Below the pieces are notes generated by a model. It ran no database searches and was not told where the DNA came from. It saw only the letters and a program-made list of their open reading frames with translations. Of a stretch of 64,000 nt of DNA, positions 21,264 to 32,972 are shown piece after piece (position 1 is the stretch's first letter; each line of letters starts with the position of its first letter). The position numbers were made by a program, and so were the translations under genes. The stretch comes from Rattus norvegicus. Taxonomy: Eukaryota > Chordata > Mammalia > Rodentia > Muridae. The stretch lies in contig NC_086034.1 of assembly GCF_036323735.1 (NCBI RefSeq), positions 45,294,439 through 45,358,438 on the forward strand. The letters are read 5' to 3'.

Positions 21264-24200
21264 GCCCTCTACATATAAGTACACAATTTAAAATATGTAA
21301 ACATAGAGTGTTCATCTTTCTCAGTCTGCTTTCATTTGACACACAAACACACACATCTACATATAAATATACAATTTTCAGTATGAGAGAAAACAGAGTG
21401 TTCTCAGTCTGGCTTCTTTCCTGTTGTATTCACTCTCTTGCAATCAGAATCTCCCTTCTTGCATGAGCAATATAGCAATTGCAGCATTTCACAGTAATAT
21501 GTTTTCATTGCTCCAGTAAACACAGCAACTGTCCCTTTTATTTCGTTGACCCACTGGCGTATGAACTCCAAAATGACTATGTGACAAGCTCACCCCTTAG
21601 TGCAATAGGATCACTTCTCTTTTCTTGGTTAAATGTCTTCCTTTTGGGAGACTGGCGTAGTTATAGAACAAGATCATCTACTAGCAGGAAGAAATTGGAA
21701 AACACAGTATCTCAGGTGAATTTCTTCTTCTCTTACATGAAGCTAGAGTTGGCAGGTGGTTCGAATTATGAGAGTATCCTAGTATCAAATGTTTATCCAG
21801 CCATTCTTTCGATCTTATTCTGTCTTGCTGCTCTGTTGTGGTTTGGAGTCTGCAATGCCAAGACTTACTAATGTGCATTGTATCTATAAACTCCAGCTCC
21901 TATGTGTGGGCAGAGAGAATGGATTTTGAACTTTTTCCTTGCATGTCCCCTGAGATTTGACCTGTAAGTTGAATGTATCATTTTGACTATACTCAATTAT
22001 GTATCTTCATATAGATACAATGGGAAATTTTACATTGTAGTCTTTGGCTGGGAAGCCATAAAGTAAGTGAATAGAATATTCTATCTTTCTGTATTAGTAT
22101 CGGGGAATAGTATTAAAACAAACCATTAAAGAGTAGAGAACAAGTGGTGGTGGTAGCCACAAAAATATGAGATGGACAGTGAGTATGTTACTAGTAAAAA
22201 GCGTCTACTTTTATCCCATGCTTCCGAGACACATGCATTTTGACTTTGAAGTATCATATGTCTTTTGATGATTTGAAGAAGATATCATATCTTTAAGGAC
22301 AGTGCTGCAAGCACACTGGGTCTGGTTCCCAGTGAGTAGAGAATTCTTCCATATCTGTAAAGGCTACCTAGATAGTTTAAAGCTGCCATGTCAGAAATAT
22401 CTCTGAATATTTCAGACAAATTGGGTTTATTACATTTTTTCATCTTATAACTTAAATTTAAATAATCATTGGTTTACTTTTTAATTAATACCTTTAGATA
22501 TTTGCTACTTAAATAATCACGGTAAAGTGTTTTGTTCCAGAATTATGTAGTAATAGGGTACTTGTATTGATACCCTATGAAGGAGATTAGAGAGCACACT
22601 AAAAACAAGACAAAAATATTACTTCTCATGTTATTTAGTTGTGGGTACAAAACAATTACTTATCATCATTTGCTTGAACAGAGTATTGCTGAGAACATTT
22701 CTTCTATAGTAGTTTGTGATTCCATAGCACCTAATATTGGACAAGTCATATAGCATGGCCATTTATGGCATCTTATTATTGATTATCAATGTATCAGGTC
22801 ACACACAGTAAGATAATTATAACTATTTCTAAGGAAGGAATTATTTGTGAGAGTATTTTTTTCCTCAGAGGACAATGATGAGTATATGTTATGATTTTCT
22901 CTCAGGTTTTTGCTGTTGGCTCCGTAAAGCACATTGATAGCTGCACTCATTGCAAGTGCTCATGGGTGTAGTGATTCGTTGGAGCTCAGACACATGATAC
23001 CATTGCTAAAATTTTAGCAGCTAAAATTGTATCTTCCATTGGATTCCACTCACCACCGCAACCTGATGGATTACATAGAATTTCAGAGCAAGATGCTAAA
23101 ATACAACATATATTCTTGTCAAGTTAAAAGAGGACTACTACCAATTTAGTGTATCTTTCTTAGCTGTAGGCTTATATATAAAGTAAGACAAGGTGAGATT
23201 CACTTTGGCAAAAAGGCACTGATGTATTATAGTTCATTGAACTCTTTATATTTTCATGAGGGCCTGTTTTGAACCCCTTAACAACATGTCTCTTCAGAGT
23301 ACCACCAAGTTAATTGCATTACGTTAGTGTTCATAAGATTGTTTCTTCTTGATGTAATTATCATAATAGTATAAACTAGTTTATTATTATAGCATGATGA
23401 TATCGCCATCATTTCCACACAACTGCTTGCTGCCCAAGCTGGAATTAACAGCTGAACTGAACTGATACACTACACAAAGTTGACCAGAGACAAGACAGAA
23501 CATAGTATATTACAATGCCACCTGAAACCAGTGTGTTCCTTGTACTCTGCACAGTATTAAAGGAGAAAAGAACCTGCCTACAGTTATGCGTGGAGCTTTG
23601 CACACATGTTTTGCAATGAGACAAACATTTTGATTAGTAGCTTGAATGGGATTATGTGTGGAGTAAGCTTTTCTTAAGTCGTTCTACAATCGCATTTTTA
23701 AATGGATAGAACAAAGGCAACTTAAGGAAGACATAGAAGGGGTCAAATATCCTGTGTCTTTTTTTCTCTTAACTAGTTGGGTTCATTAACATATGGGTCC
23801 CTGTCAGAGATACTATGGAGCGGTTAGTACTAAGTTCAGAAGGTTCCTAGTTGGGAGCCATACTCTCATGAAGCGTATGAGGCTTACTCTGTGACTTAGA
23901 CACTTAATATAGATATTTCATAATTCACCATGATAATTCACTCATATACAGTGTAATAGGATAATGGACCATCAGAATAATATTCTAGATCTACACAGAT
24001 TAGCACACCCAGGGTCTGACAATTTCTCGGAGTCTGCATACTTCTCTTCCTACATACTAATAAACACTATCAAATAAATACCCAAAAGATCCCATTTAGT
24101 GCTTGATGAGCATCCATTGATGTTATCTATTATTAAAACCTTTAAAAAATAATATTCCACCTCATGTTCTTCCTGGGATGTTGAGTATGTGAAGTCTCTT

Positions 24201-24779
24201 AGTGCTTATGATTTGGAGAGTCACAATATTTTACTGAGTGTTCTCAATGTACATTTGTCAGAATGACATGGTTTTGGATATAGAGTAATTTAGATATCAG
24301 GAATATTGTGATTAACAATATAATACCTTCAGGTCTCTGTGATGTTAAACTTCACTTTTTGCTACTCCATGTCTGGTGTGTATTAAGACATATTTTCACT
24401 GATAGTTAAATGACTGCACCTGGCTTTGCCAGTAATACATTTTATTAGAAGCATATCCCATTTCTATCTACATATGGGATCCTTGGATAATATATTTCTT
24501 TAAATCTTGACACTATTAACAACTTATGGGCCTTTAGAGGACATGGTTAAGGGGTGGGATGGAAGGTCATATACAAAGACATAATGTGTCTTCCCAATTT
24601 TGTGTATTTTTTGGCACTGTTAAAGATAGGGCCAGTCTTTCAGCTTCATTCATCATAGGTCCTGAGAGAGTCTCTAGATTTTACTCAGCACATCAATGTA
24701 CAATCAAATGTTATAGTAACATCTGACTTCTTTTGTCCAATTTATAGCCCTCAGATTTTTAAAAAGATTAATAATATTT

Positions 24780-25145
24780 CTTTTTATTAATCAATCAATT
24801 AATTAACTTTACATCTTTATTATATCTTCAAATTTTCCTCTCCTACCATTCCTTCCCTCTCTCCTCCTCTTCCCCCTTCCACAGACATCTCTCTTCCCCT
24901 TCCCTTCACAAATGGGGAGGCCTCCCTATATCAACTAGCCTTGGCATATCAAGTTGCATTAAGTCTAGACTCATCTTCTTCTATTGGGGCTAGATAAGGC
25001 AGCTTAATTAGCTGAATCCAAAGAGCTCCAAAGAAAGGAAGGCAGTTTAGTCACAGACAGCACCTGCTCCTATGTTAGGAGTCCCACATGAAGCCCCAGC
25101 TCACAGGTGTTACATATGTGCAGAGGGCTGCATGCTTGGACAGAG
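24780..25145 (-). mobile_element. Older L1 (Lx-like) 3' UTR fragment, first of two
   Basis: The plus strand shows the complement of an A-rich tail and a CT-rich tract (24835-24905), then cacaaatggggaggcctccc, ggcatatcaagttgcattaa and taggagtcccacatgaagcc. The same order recurs in 25195-25500, so both are 3' ends of related L1s lying in tandem. Confidence 0.65.
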
Positions 25146-25194
25146 CTAATTCTTAGATTTTAAAAAGCTGTTTCCCAATCAGAATGTTTAGGGT

Positions 25195-25985
25195 CTTTTT
25201 CCTTTAAATTTTATTTGTTTTACATCATGACCTCAGTTTCTCTTCCTTCTCTCCTCTCTGTCCCTACCCATACTGCCCCTTACTATCCCCCTTAACACCT
25301 CCCTTTCTCTTCTATTTCCCTTCAGAAAATGGCCTGCCTTGATATTAACCAGGCATGGCATATAAAATTGCAGTGAGACTAGGTACCACCTTTTCTACTA
25401 AGGCTAGACAAGGCAACCCAGTATGGGGACAGAGTCCCAAAGGTAGGCAACAGAGTCAGTGACAACCTGTTTTCACTGTTAGGAGTCCCACAAGAAGATC
25501 AAGTCACACAACTGTGTGTGCATAGGTCATAGGTTAAACCCATGTAGGTTCCCTGGTTGGCAGTTCAGTCTCTGTTAACTCCCATGGGCTCAGGTTGGTT
25601 GATTCTGTGGGTTTTCTTGTATCCTTGACCCCTCTGACTCCTACAATCATTCATTTCTGTCCTCCATTGGATTCTCCAAGCTCCACCTACTCTTTGGCTG
25701 CACATCTGCATCTTTTTCCATCTACTGCTGGCTGAAGCTTCTCTGATAACAAATAGTCTAGACACCAATCTGTGTGTACAACAGAATATCATTAGAAATC
25801 ATTTGATTGACGTTTTTCCCATTTGTGTTTGGTTTTATTGTGGGTCTCTGGTCTATCCAGCCTCTGTATTATGATTCTCCTGGCAGTTTCCCGGGTGGCC
25901 TTACTCTCATGGCAAGGGTCTCAAGCTGGATCAGTCATTGGTTGGCCCCTTGCACAATTTCTGTACCATCTTTACCCCAAGAATT
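25195..25985 (-). mobile_element. Older L1 (Lx-like) 3' UTR fragment, second of two
   Basis: It repeats the pattern of 24780-25145 (CT-rich tract, then ggcatggcatataaaattgc and taggagtcccacaagaagat) and continues further into the 3' UTR. The segment gcttctctgataacaaatag to agaatatcattagaaatcat (25734-25803) parallels 680-770 of the old L1 at the window start. No coding region remains. Confidence 0.7.
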
Positions 25986-26627
25986 CTTAATTTTCAATCT
26001 TGTATTTTTTAACTAGATCTTTTATGTTGAATAAATGCTTAATCTCTAATTGCCTTAACTTTCTTATTTTTACAATAAATTCAAAATTGCACCTATTTAA
26101 ATAATTAATTATGAAGACAATTAAAATGATTAAAATATTATATTGTGTTCAATATTCAATATGGTTCTATTGAGTGTAGATCAGTTTCTCTCATTTGCCA
26201 ATAAGTATTCTTCCTCTTCATGTTCTAGACTAAACTTCCATGACTTTCTTACAATAGCCACATATCTCAGTTTTGGTCAACTAGACTATGTTGTTTCCTG
26301 AGAGCTCTCTCACTTTTTGACATTTATATCTTTTTTTTGATATGCTTTCTCAGTGACTGCTACTTATCAGATTCACACAAGTGTTACGTTCTTAGCAAGT
26401 GTTGCTGCTGCTGTGAAACCTTCATGCTGTATTCCATCAAAGTATGGCCTTCCCTCTGAAAATGTTAATTGCAAGTTGTTTTCTCCCAATTTTGGAAATA
26501 ATAAGTTGTTTGAACAATTAGGTTTACTTTGAGCATCTACAGTGTTAAAGCAGATCTTTCTCTGTGTGAAATTTTGTTAGTGAAATAGTCACCAACCTTG
26601 ACCATTTCAATGCAGCTGCTTCAAGCT
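25986..26627. other. AT-rich sequence, nothing recognised
   Basis: No gene or family-level repeat identified. Confidence 0.5.
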
Positions 26628-27506
26628 ATTATTATTATTATTTTCATCTTTATTAACTTGGGTGTTTCTTATTTACATTTCGATTGCTATTCCCTTTCCT
26701 GGTTTCTGGGCCAACATCCCCCTAACTCCTCCCTGTCCCTTCTTTATGGGTGTTCCCCTCGCCACCTTTCCCCCATTACTATCCTCTCCCCAACAATCAC
26801 CTTCACTGGGGGTTCAGTCTTGGCAGGACCAAGGGCTTCCCCTTCCACTGGTGCTCTTACTAGGCTATTCATTGCTACCTATGAGATTGGAGCCCAGGGT
26901 CAGTCCATGCATAGTCTTTGGGTAGTGGCTTAGTCCCTGGAAGCTCTGGATATTTGACATTGTTGTTCATATGGGGTCTCAAGCCCCTTCAAGCTCTTTC
27001 AGTCCTTTCTCTGATTCCTTCAACAGGTGTCTCGTTCTCAGTTCAGTGGTTTGCTGCTGGCATTCGCCTCTGTATTTGCCATATTCTGGCTGTGTCTCTC
27101 AGGAGAGATCTACATCCGGCTCCTGTCAGTCTGCACTTCTTTGCTTCATTCATCTTATCTAGTTTGCTGGCTGTATATGTATGGGCCACATGCGGGGGCG
27201 GGCTCTGAGTGGGTGTTCCTTCTGCCTCTGTTCTAAACTTGGCCTCCCTATTTCCTCCCAAGGGTATTCTTGTTCCCCTTTTAAAGAAGGTGTGAGGCAT
27301 TTGCATTTTGGTCATCCTTCTTGAGTGTCATGTCTTCTGTGGCTCTGGGGTAATTCGAGCATTTGGGCTAATATGCACTTATCAATGAATGCATACCTTG
27401 TGTGTTTTTCTGTGATTGGGTTACCTCATTCAGGATGATATTTTCCAGTTCCATCCATTTTCCTATGAATTTCATAAAGTCATTGTTTTTGATAGCTGAG
27501 TAATAA
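26628..27506 (-). mobile_element. 5'-truncated rat LINE-1 (3' UTR and last part of ORF2)
   Basis: Collinear with 5940-6800 of the full-length element on the plus strand: acatttcgattgctattccc, the C-rich tract, the gggttcagtcttggcaggac segment, and the ORF2 C-terminal code (about 27365-27506) ending at gatagctgagtaat. The tail is a TTA/T-rich run. I see no clear TSD. Open frames at 26598-27315 on both strands lie over this untranslated region and are not genes. Confidence 0.9.
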
Positions 27507-27534
27507 TATTGGCTAGTGGTGTTTAAGAGAGGAC

Positions 27535-27715
27535 ACAGCTAGAGAGATAGCTCACTGGGTAAAACTTTAGTGGGTCCAGGAAAACATTAGTACTTCAACA
27601 GCTAAGTAAACCCAGGCTGTAGTTTTTCACTAATCTGAACATGTGAACAAACATGTATGCCCACATATATGCAGACACACACACACACACACACACACAC
27701 ATGCTGTATACACAC
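27535..27715 (+). mobile_element. Diverged B2/B3-like SINE with CA-rich end
   Basis: cacagctagagagatagctc then actgggtaaa resembles the B2/B3 5' end; the 3' part (atgtatgcccacatatatgc) ends in a CA repeat (27674-27701), as is common in this superfamily. The middle is poorly conserved. Confidence 0.5.
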
Positions 27716-30700
27716 ATATAGAGCAACAAAACAAATGAAGAGGCGACTTTATTCAGCTCAACATCATGAGAGTTTAGTGAAGGTTTTTGGAGGAAGTAAT
27801 GTAAAACCTAAGTTGCCAACAGCTTTGTGAAGTTCAACCATGTGATGTTGAACACGAGAAAAATAATAGAATAATCAGTGAAGGATTTCTGTAGCCAGCT
27901 GATGTTTATGGATGAAAAGAAGGGATACAGAAAACAGGGTAAAGGAAGGCATTATCTCATAGATCTGAGTATGAGAAAGCAGGGAACTTCAATATTTTCT
28001 TAAAAGCCACTGATGTCTTTTCTGTAGATTTTTTTAAATTTAGATAATTCATCTTTGTAGTAGCATAGAGTCAAGAATAGAGGAGACTTATTTAAAAGGT
28101 AATGCCATTATTTAGGCAAAAGAAAGGTTATAAATAATAGAGGCAGGTAGAGGAGAAGGAATGCATTTAAAAATTATTCATGGAAAACATTAGAACAGCT
28201 TTGTGATCAATTAAAGCAGGGGTGCAGAAAGAGGAGATAAATGCATCTTTAATGTTTCAATGGAGGTAGCAAACACATTGGCAAGACGAGAGAACAGTAC
28301 TTACATTTCCAGTTTTCTAGCATAGAAGGCCAAAAACAGGCTGAGTCAGGCCTGAGAAAACACACATACAATTTTTGAACCAAATAGATTATATTCAGGA
28401 ATCCATACACATGCATATATACATAATAATTATTAAGAAAGACACTGTGTCTTTGTAGGAGAGTGGAAGAAGGAGTGTGGGGGTTTATAGGGAGCTATAG
28501 GAAGGAGTGTGGAGGTTTTGTAGGAAGCTATGGGAAGGGAGGAATGTTGTAATCCTAATGTTAAAAATAAAATGGAAAACAAACAAACAAAAGATCAAGC
28601 TTAATATATTAACAGTGTGGGCATTGGCAAGGATGCCCTGATGGTCTAAGCTCACTTACACAGAGATACCACTCCATGCAGTGTAAGCAGGAATGTGGAA
28701 CAGGACTGCTGTCACCCTTCCATTTCCTTTTGCTAAAATTTTGACACATATAATCAGAGTGATTGAGCCTTGCAAACATATGCTTTCGTTTGAAATGCTT
28801 GGGAAAACAGAAGCACAGGTTACTAGTCTTGATAAAGTTGCTCATGACATATTTAATTAGTTATACAGACAGATGTGAGAGTACCACTTTAAACTGAAAA
28901 GCAAAGCGTGTGTTTCTTTCTATGCTAATGTTAATGGATGATAAAAAAAAGGAATGGGTAAAGCTCTTCTCACAGGACATCAGAATATCTCATTAAGAGA
29001 TTATAAAGGGTTAAGGTCTGATTCAAAACACAATGAACTTGTCACTCTGAATCGACACAGTAAAATGAGATGGAAATGGATTACAAGACATGAACATTAT
29101 TAAAAAGCATTTTATAAAGACTGGCTGAATAAATGTACAAAATTGTCTGAAAAAGGTGTTGGCTTGCCTTTTCCTCTATTTGATATCAAAATGTTTAATG
29201 CCCATGTTCTTCCTCAAAGATTAATAATTGTATTCACCTTCAGCAGTAGGATGACCTGTCTTTTCTCAGATTCTCATATCTGTCAGTGATGTGAAAAGCA
29301 TGGCTCGCAAGCATCTGAAGCAGTCAGTTCTATTTAATTAAGGCTATGAATAACTACTTCAACTCATAAATTCGAGACATTAAATTTCAGTTGATTTCAT
29401 TCTACAAGCAAGTATACAATAATGCTAATCTTAAAAGTCTTTGCAGGAGGAAATTTAAACACATTTCAGTGGAAACTGTCTATGACTTACATTGTAAAAA
29501 CATTTTAAAAAAAATAAAATAATAGAAAAATGTTGGTGCCTGTAAACTGGCTTTGAAAACATGAATTTATAAAAGAAACTGATAAGAAAATTAATATAGA
29601 CTAAATAAGAAATGAAGTGTGTGCTCTATTTTAGGATTTAAAAAAAAAAGAACCCCCTGTGCAATTTCCATTAGATTTATGGGAGAATACAATGTTCGCA
29701 AAACTTAAATGCTGTGTACAACACATTCAGTTTTGAACTTCAGTTTAATTCCTAGATAACTTTCCTCTTTCCAGACCACTATGTCCTTGAAAAGTTAATT
29801 TTGTTTTATCTCTGGATATAGGAGGCTTCACATGACAATGAAATTTGAAAGCTTCCCAGGTAAAGATCCTTCAAAGACTAAGCTACTCATGCCAGCCAAG
29901 GATAAAAGTCAACAGTTTATACCACTCAATTGCTTTTAAGATTTTCATCAAATGTATCCCCTGCAGTTGAAACTTACCAGAGACGCTTCCCAGCAGAGTT
30001 ACAATCATAAAACAATGACAATGTTACCTTTGTTTTCCTGAGCTTTCAGACAGGAGAGACAGCAAGCTAACTGGGTATCAACTTACTTTCTTCCTCTTTT
30101 GGTGTAGAAAAAAAGTCTCCTACCCCAAGGTACATGACATTAGTTCCAATTTAAGCAAAAGACGCTTTGTTTCTCTTATCAGCCAGAGAAATAGAACTTT
30201 ATTCTGAGTGTTTGTGTTTTATGGATTCTGGTATGAATATATTGCGTGTTTATTCAAGGACAATATCTTTAGAAAAAGGAGTTCATTGCTTTTTCAAAAG
30301 TAAATATAAACTTGGGATTCTTTTGAACTAAAATCTTTTGATCATGACTAGGATTTAACTTGACCAAATAAAAATATATCTTAGCAATGAATACAGCATA
30401 TGTAAGCAGAGCATTCTTGTTAATATTATAGGGAATTCGTTTTCTTATTTCTGGATGGCTGCCAACCAATGGTCATTCACTGATCAGTGCTTCAGAAACT
30501 ACCAAAAGTAAGAGAAGCCCTTCTCCACCCTTCTTTGCTCATGAGACGGTTTATTGTGGAAGCTATGGTATAAAAGGAGCTCTGTATAGCAGTGTTCTCA
30601 AATAACTATTTTGAACTGGGATGCTTAAAATATACACTGAAGCTGATTCTCCCCAAAAACAGAAGGCTGTGCAAGAATCATCTTTTATTTTATAAGCTAA

Positions 30701-32489
30701 TAGAAGTTGAAATTAATTCTCTTAGCTATGGAACAAATAGACATTATCATTGTGGAATTGCCTTTGTATGATTTCGTTTAAAAGTTTTCCTTGATGTTGG
30801 CACAAAAGCGACATTGCCTTTTGCTTCGCTGGAACAAGCTGTATTAATTTGGCCAAACTTCAGCTGGGTTAATTACAGTTTGTCTATTTCAATTTCTCTG
30901 AATATCATATTTATTTTTATTCATATAAGTGATATATTGTACTAGAAGATATATATTAACCATCTGCTATGATTAATTTTGAAAAAAAAAGCTTTCTGCA
31001 CCCTAAGAATTGTCAGCATATCCATTTCTGTGTAAATGGTTTTGATTAGGATCAAATTGAAGATAAATTGTTATGCTATTTTAAGGTAATTCTTACAACA
31101 TAGATGAATATATCCAAGAAAAATATCTACTCTTTTGGTTAAAAGAATACTGGATCTGTAGTAAAAGTAAGTTCATAAAACATGAAGATAACCAATGTAT
31201 TTGGAGGAGGTACTGAAGGAGTTAAAAATATACCTCACCAGCATATTGACCATTCTCAATTAAGGGCCTTGGAAAAACAGCAGCTGCAAGAAGGTCATTC
31301 TGCTGTCTTTCATTTCTTAGTTGCTTGGGGTGGGAGTCCTAGGTGTAGGGCCCCTGCCTACAACAAAAGGAATGATGTTCTTACCTGCAAGGATTAAGTG
31401 TCAGGGTAAAAGTATTCTACACAGACCATGTTACAATAACTCTTACCTCTAAACCCTCTTCATACAATTCCTCTCCCTCATGATTATTATTTTATTCATT
31501 GTCCAGCTCAACATAGCAGTAATTTTTCTCCGGTTTGTTGGATCTTTATTTCTTAATGAAGCCTCCTGTGCCACCTAAAAATGAGTATTGAATAACTTTT
31601 CATTGTTTTAATTCTGTTACTGTTTTATGCTAATTTCATTCTTGGCCATACCTAGGACTCTGAGGATGAGGATGGGATACTGCCTCTTGTGTTAAAAATA
31701 CAGCATCATCCTGCTTCATCTGGGCTCTGCTGCTCCTGAGGAAAGCTCACATTCAAGGGAGGTAACACAATCACAAGAAGGAGAAGAGATGCAGTAATGG
31801 GTTTGTACTTGTTTTCTCTGTTGTTTGTAGAAATTAAAACATTGTTCCTCTTTCCATAGTTAGCGTGCTGGTCAACTGAGTTAGATAAGGTCCCAGTAAT
31901 GTTTCGTGTCCCTATTGATGTTCATCATACCTCTCAGTTTCTGCCCCCTGAGAGATATCATCAGTCTTCCTAGCTGCAGTTGCAGCTTTGGGTATTTTAC
32001 CTAAGTAATCTTCCTATATTCGATCTGGTAAAGAGCAGCCAGAAGTCCTAGGATTATTTTATTAATATCTCTGTCAGATCTCAGGTCACTCCTATCCCAA
32101 CTGAAGAAAACTGACATTATTGTAATCTAACGTAAAAGTGCAGAAAATTATCTTTAGATATCTTTACTGAAAAACTGTAGCATATAAATAAAACCAAAAG
32201 AGTACATTTAGCTTTACCATATGACTTCTGGATATTCCTCATGTCCCCAATCCTAACAAGCCTAATTCACTATGTCTCGGCAGCTAGTATTTCTGTGGTT
32301 TTGAACATGCTTTCAGGTGGCTTCGTGGTCAGAGGACAAAATTTATTCTGTTGACAGAATAAATTTATATTGCATCAGGAAAGACAAATGAAAACAGAGG
32401 TACTGAATTTCCTGTAGATTGCTAAGGAAACCAACTTGAAGCCTATAGGACATGCTAGATTTTAGTTAGAAACGATTGAAGTTTGTTGT
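27716..32489. other. AT-rich unique block, no gene seen
   Basis: Nothing codes here by any sign I can see. 28440-28592 has a G-rich, A-tailed look (ending aaaataaaatggaaaacaaa) that may be an eroded L1 3' end (+) and contains a 2 x 32 bp duplication. 30700-31010 lacks microsatellites and repeat fragments. Frames such as 31182-31397 (+) are short and featureless. Confidence 0.5.
28469..28532. repeat. Two-copy 32-bp tandem repeat
   Basis: gaaggagtgtgg starts at 28469 and again at 28501, each followed by gg(t/tt)..tag.ag..agctat; the copies differ at a handful of positions. Confidence 0.8.
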
Positions 32490-32636
32490 TATTTGTTGTT
32501 TGGTAGATTTCTCTACATAACTCAGGCTAACCTGGACTTCACTATGTGGCTCAAACTAGATTGAGGTCATCATCTTTCTCCCTCAACATACCAAATACTC
32601 TGAATACAATACAAACTACCATGCCTGGCTAAGAAA
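32490..32636 (-). mobile_element. B1-like SINE (7SL-derived), old
   Basis: Complement of the B1 body on the plus strand: ggtagatttctctacataac, tcaggctaacctggacttca, ctatgtggctcaaactagat, and the terminal aaactaccatgcctggc, which is the complement of the B1 5' end gccgggc. Strongly diverged. Confidence 0.7.
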
Positions 32637-32734
32637 ACTGACTTTTACATTCTATTTAGTTAAATCACATAATATTTTTTTAAAATGAGAACATTTTTAT
32701 AGTGCTTATGGAAATTTTTTCATTATTGTATGTT

Positions 32735-32861
32735 TCTATATATCTATATAAAATTTTCTCTATCTATCATCCATGTATTTATGTATCTATGTATCTATCC
32801 TTCATCTGTCTGGCTATATCTATATCTATATTTATATCTATATATATATATATATATATAT
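32735..32861. repeat. Imperfect TATC/TA microsatellite
   Basis: Degenerate tatc units grading into a pure TA run (32840-32861). Confidence 0.9.
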
Positions 32862-32916
32862 CTTGAGAGATTCAGATAAAACAAATTCTAGTAAATTATG
32901 AAGCTTGGATTGCTTT

Positions 32917-32918
<2 letters not shown>

Positions 32919-32966
<48 letters not shown>
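32919..32966. repeat. GT microsatellite followed by purine-rich sequence
   Basis: 24 GT units; the next ~90 bases are irregular gaga/gaca purine-rich sequence. Confidence 0.97.

Positions 32967-32972
<6 letters not shown>

Larger units (their letters stand above)
18985..24779. other. Long AT-rich unique block with microsatellites
   Basis: I see no exon, processed pseudogene or recognisable transposon. A 130-codon frame at 21479-21871 (+) has two hydrophobic stretches but no recognisable family, no upstream promoter and ordinary AT-rich codon content; I regard it as chance. Microsatellites are listed separately. Confidence 0.5.

Noticed and set aside
21479..21871. 130-codon frame with hydrophobic segments
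   Set aside because: No recognisable family, no promoter or splice context, and frames of this length occur by chance in a 64-kb window.
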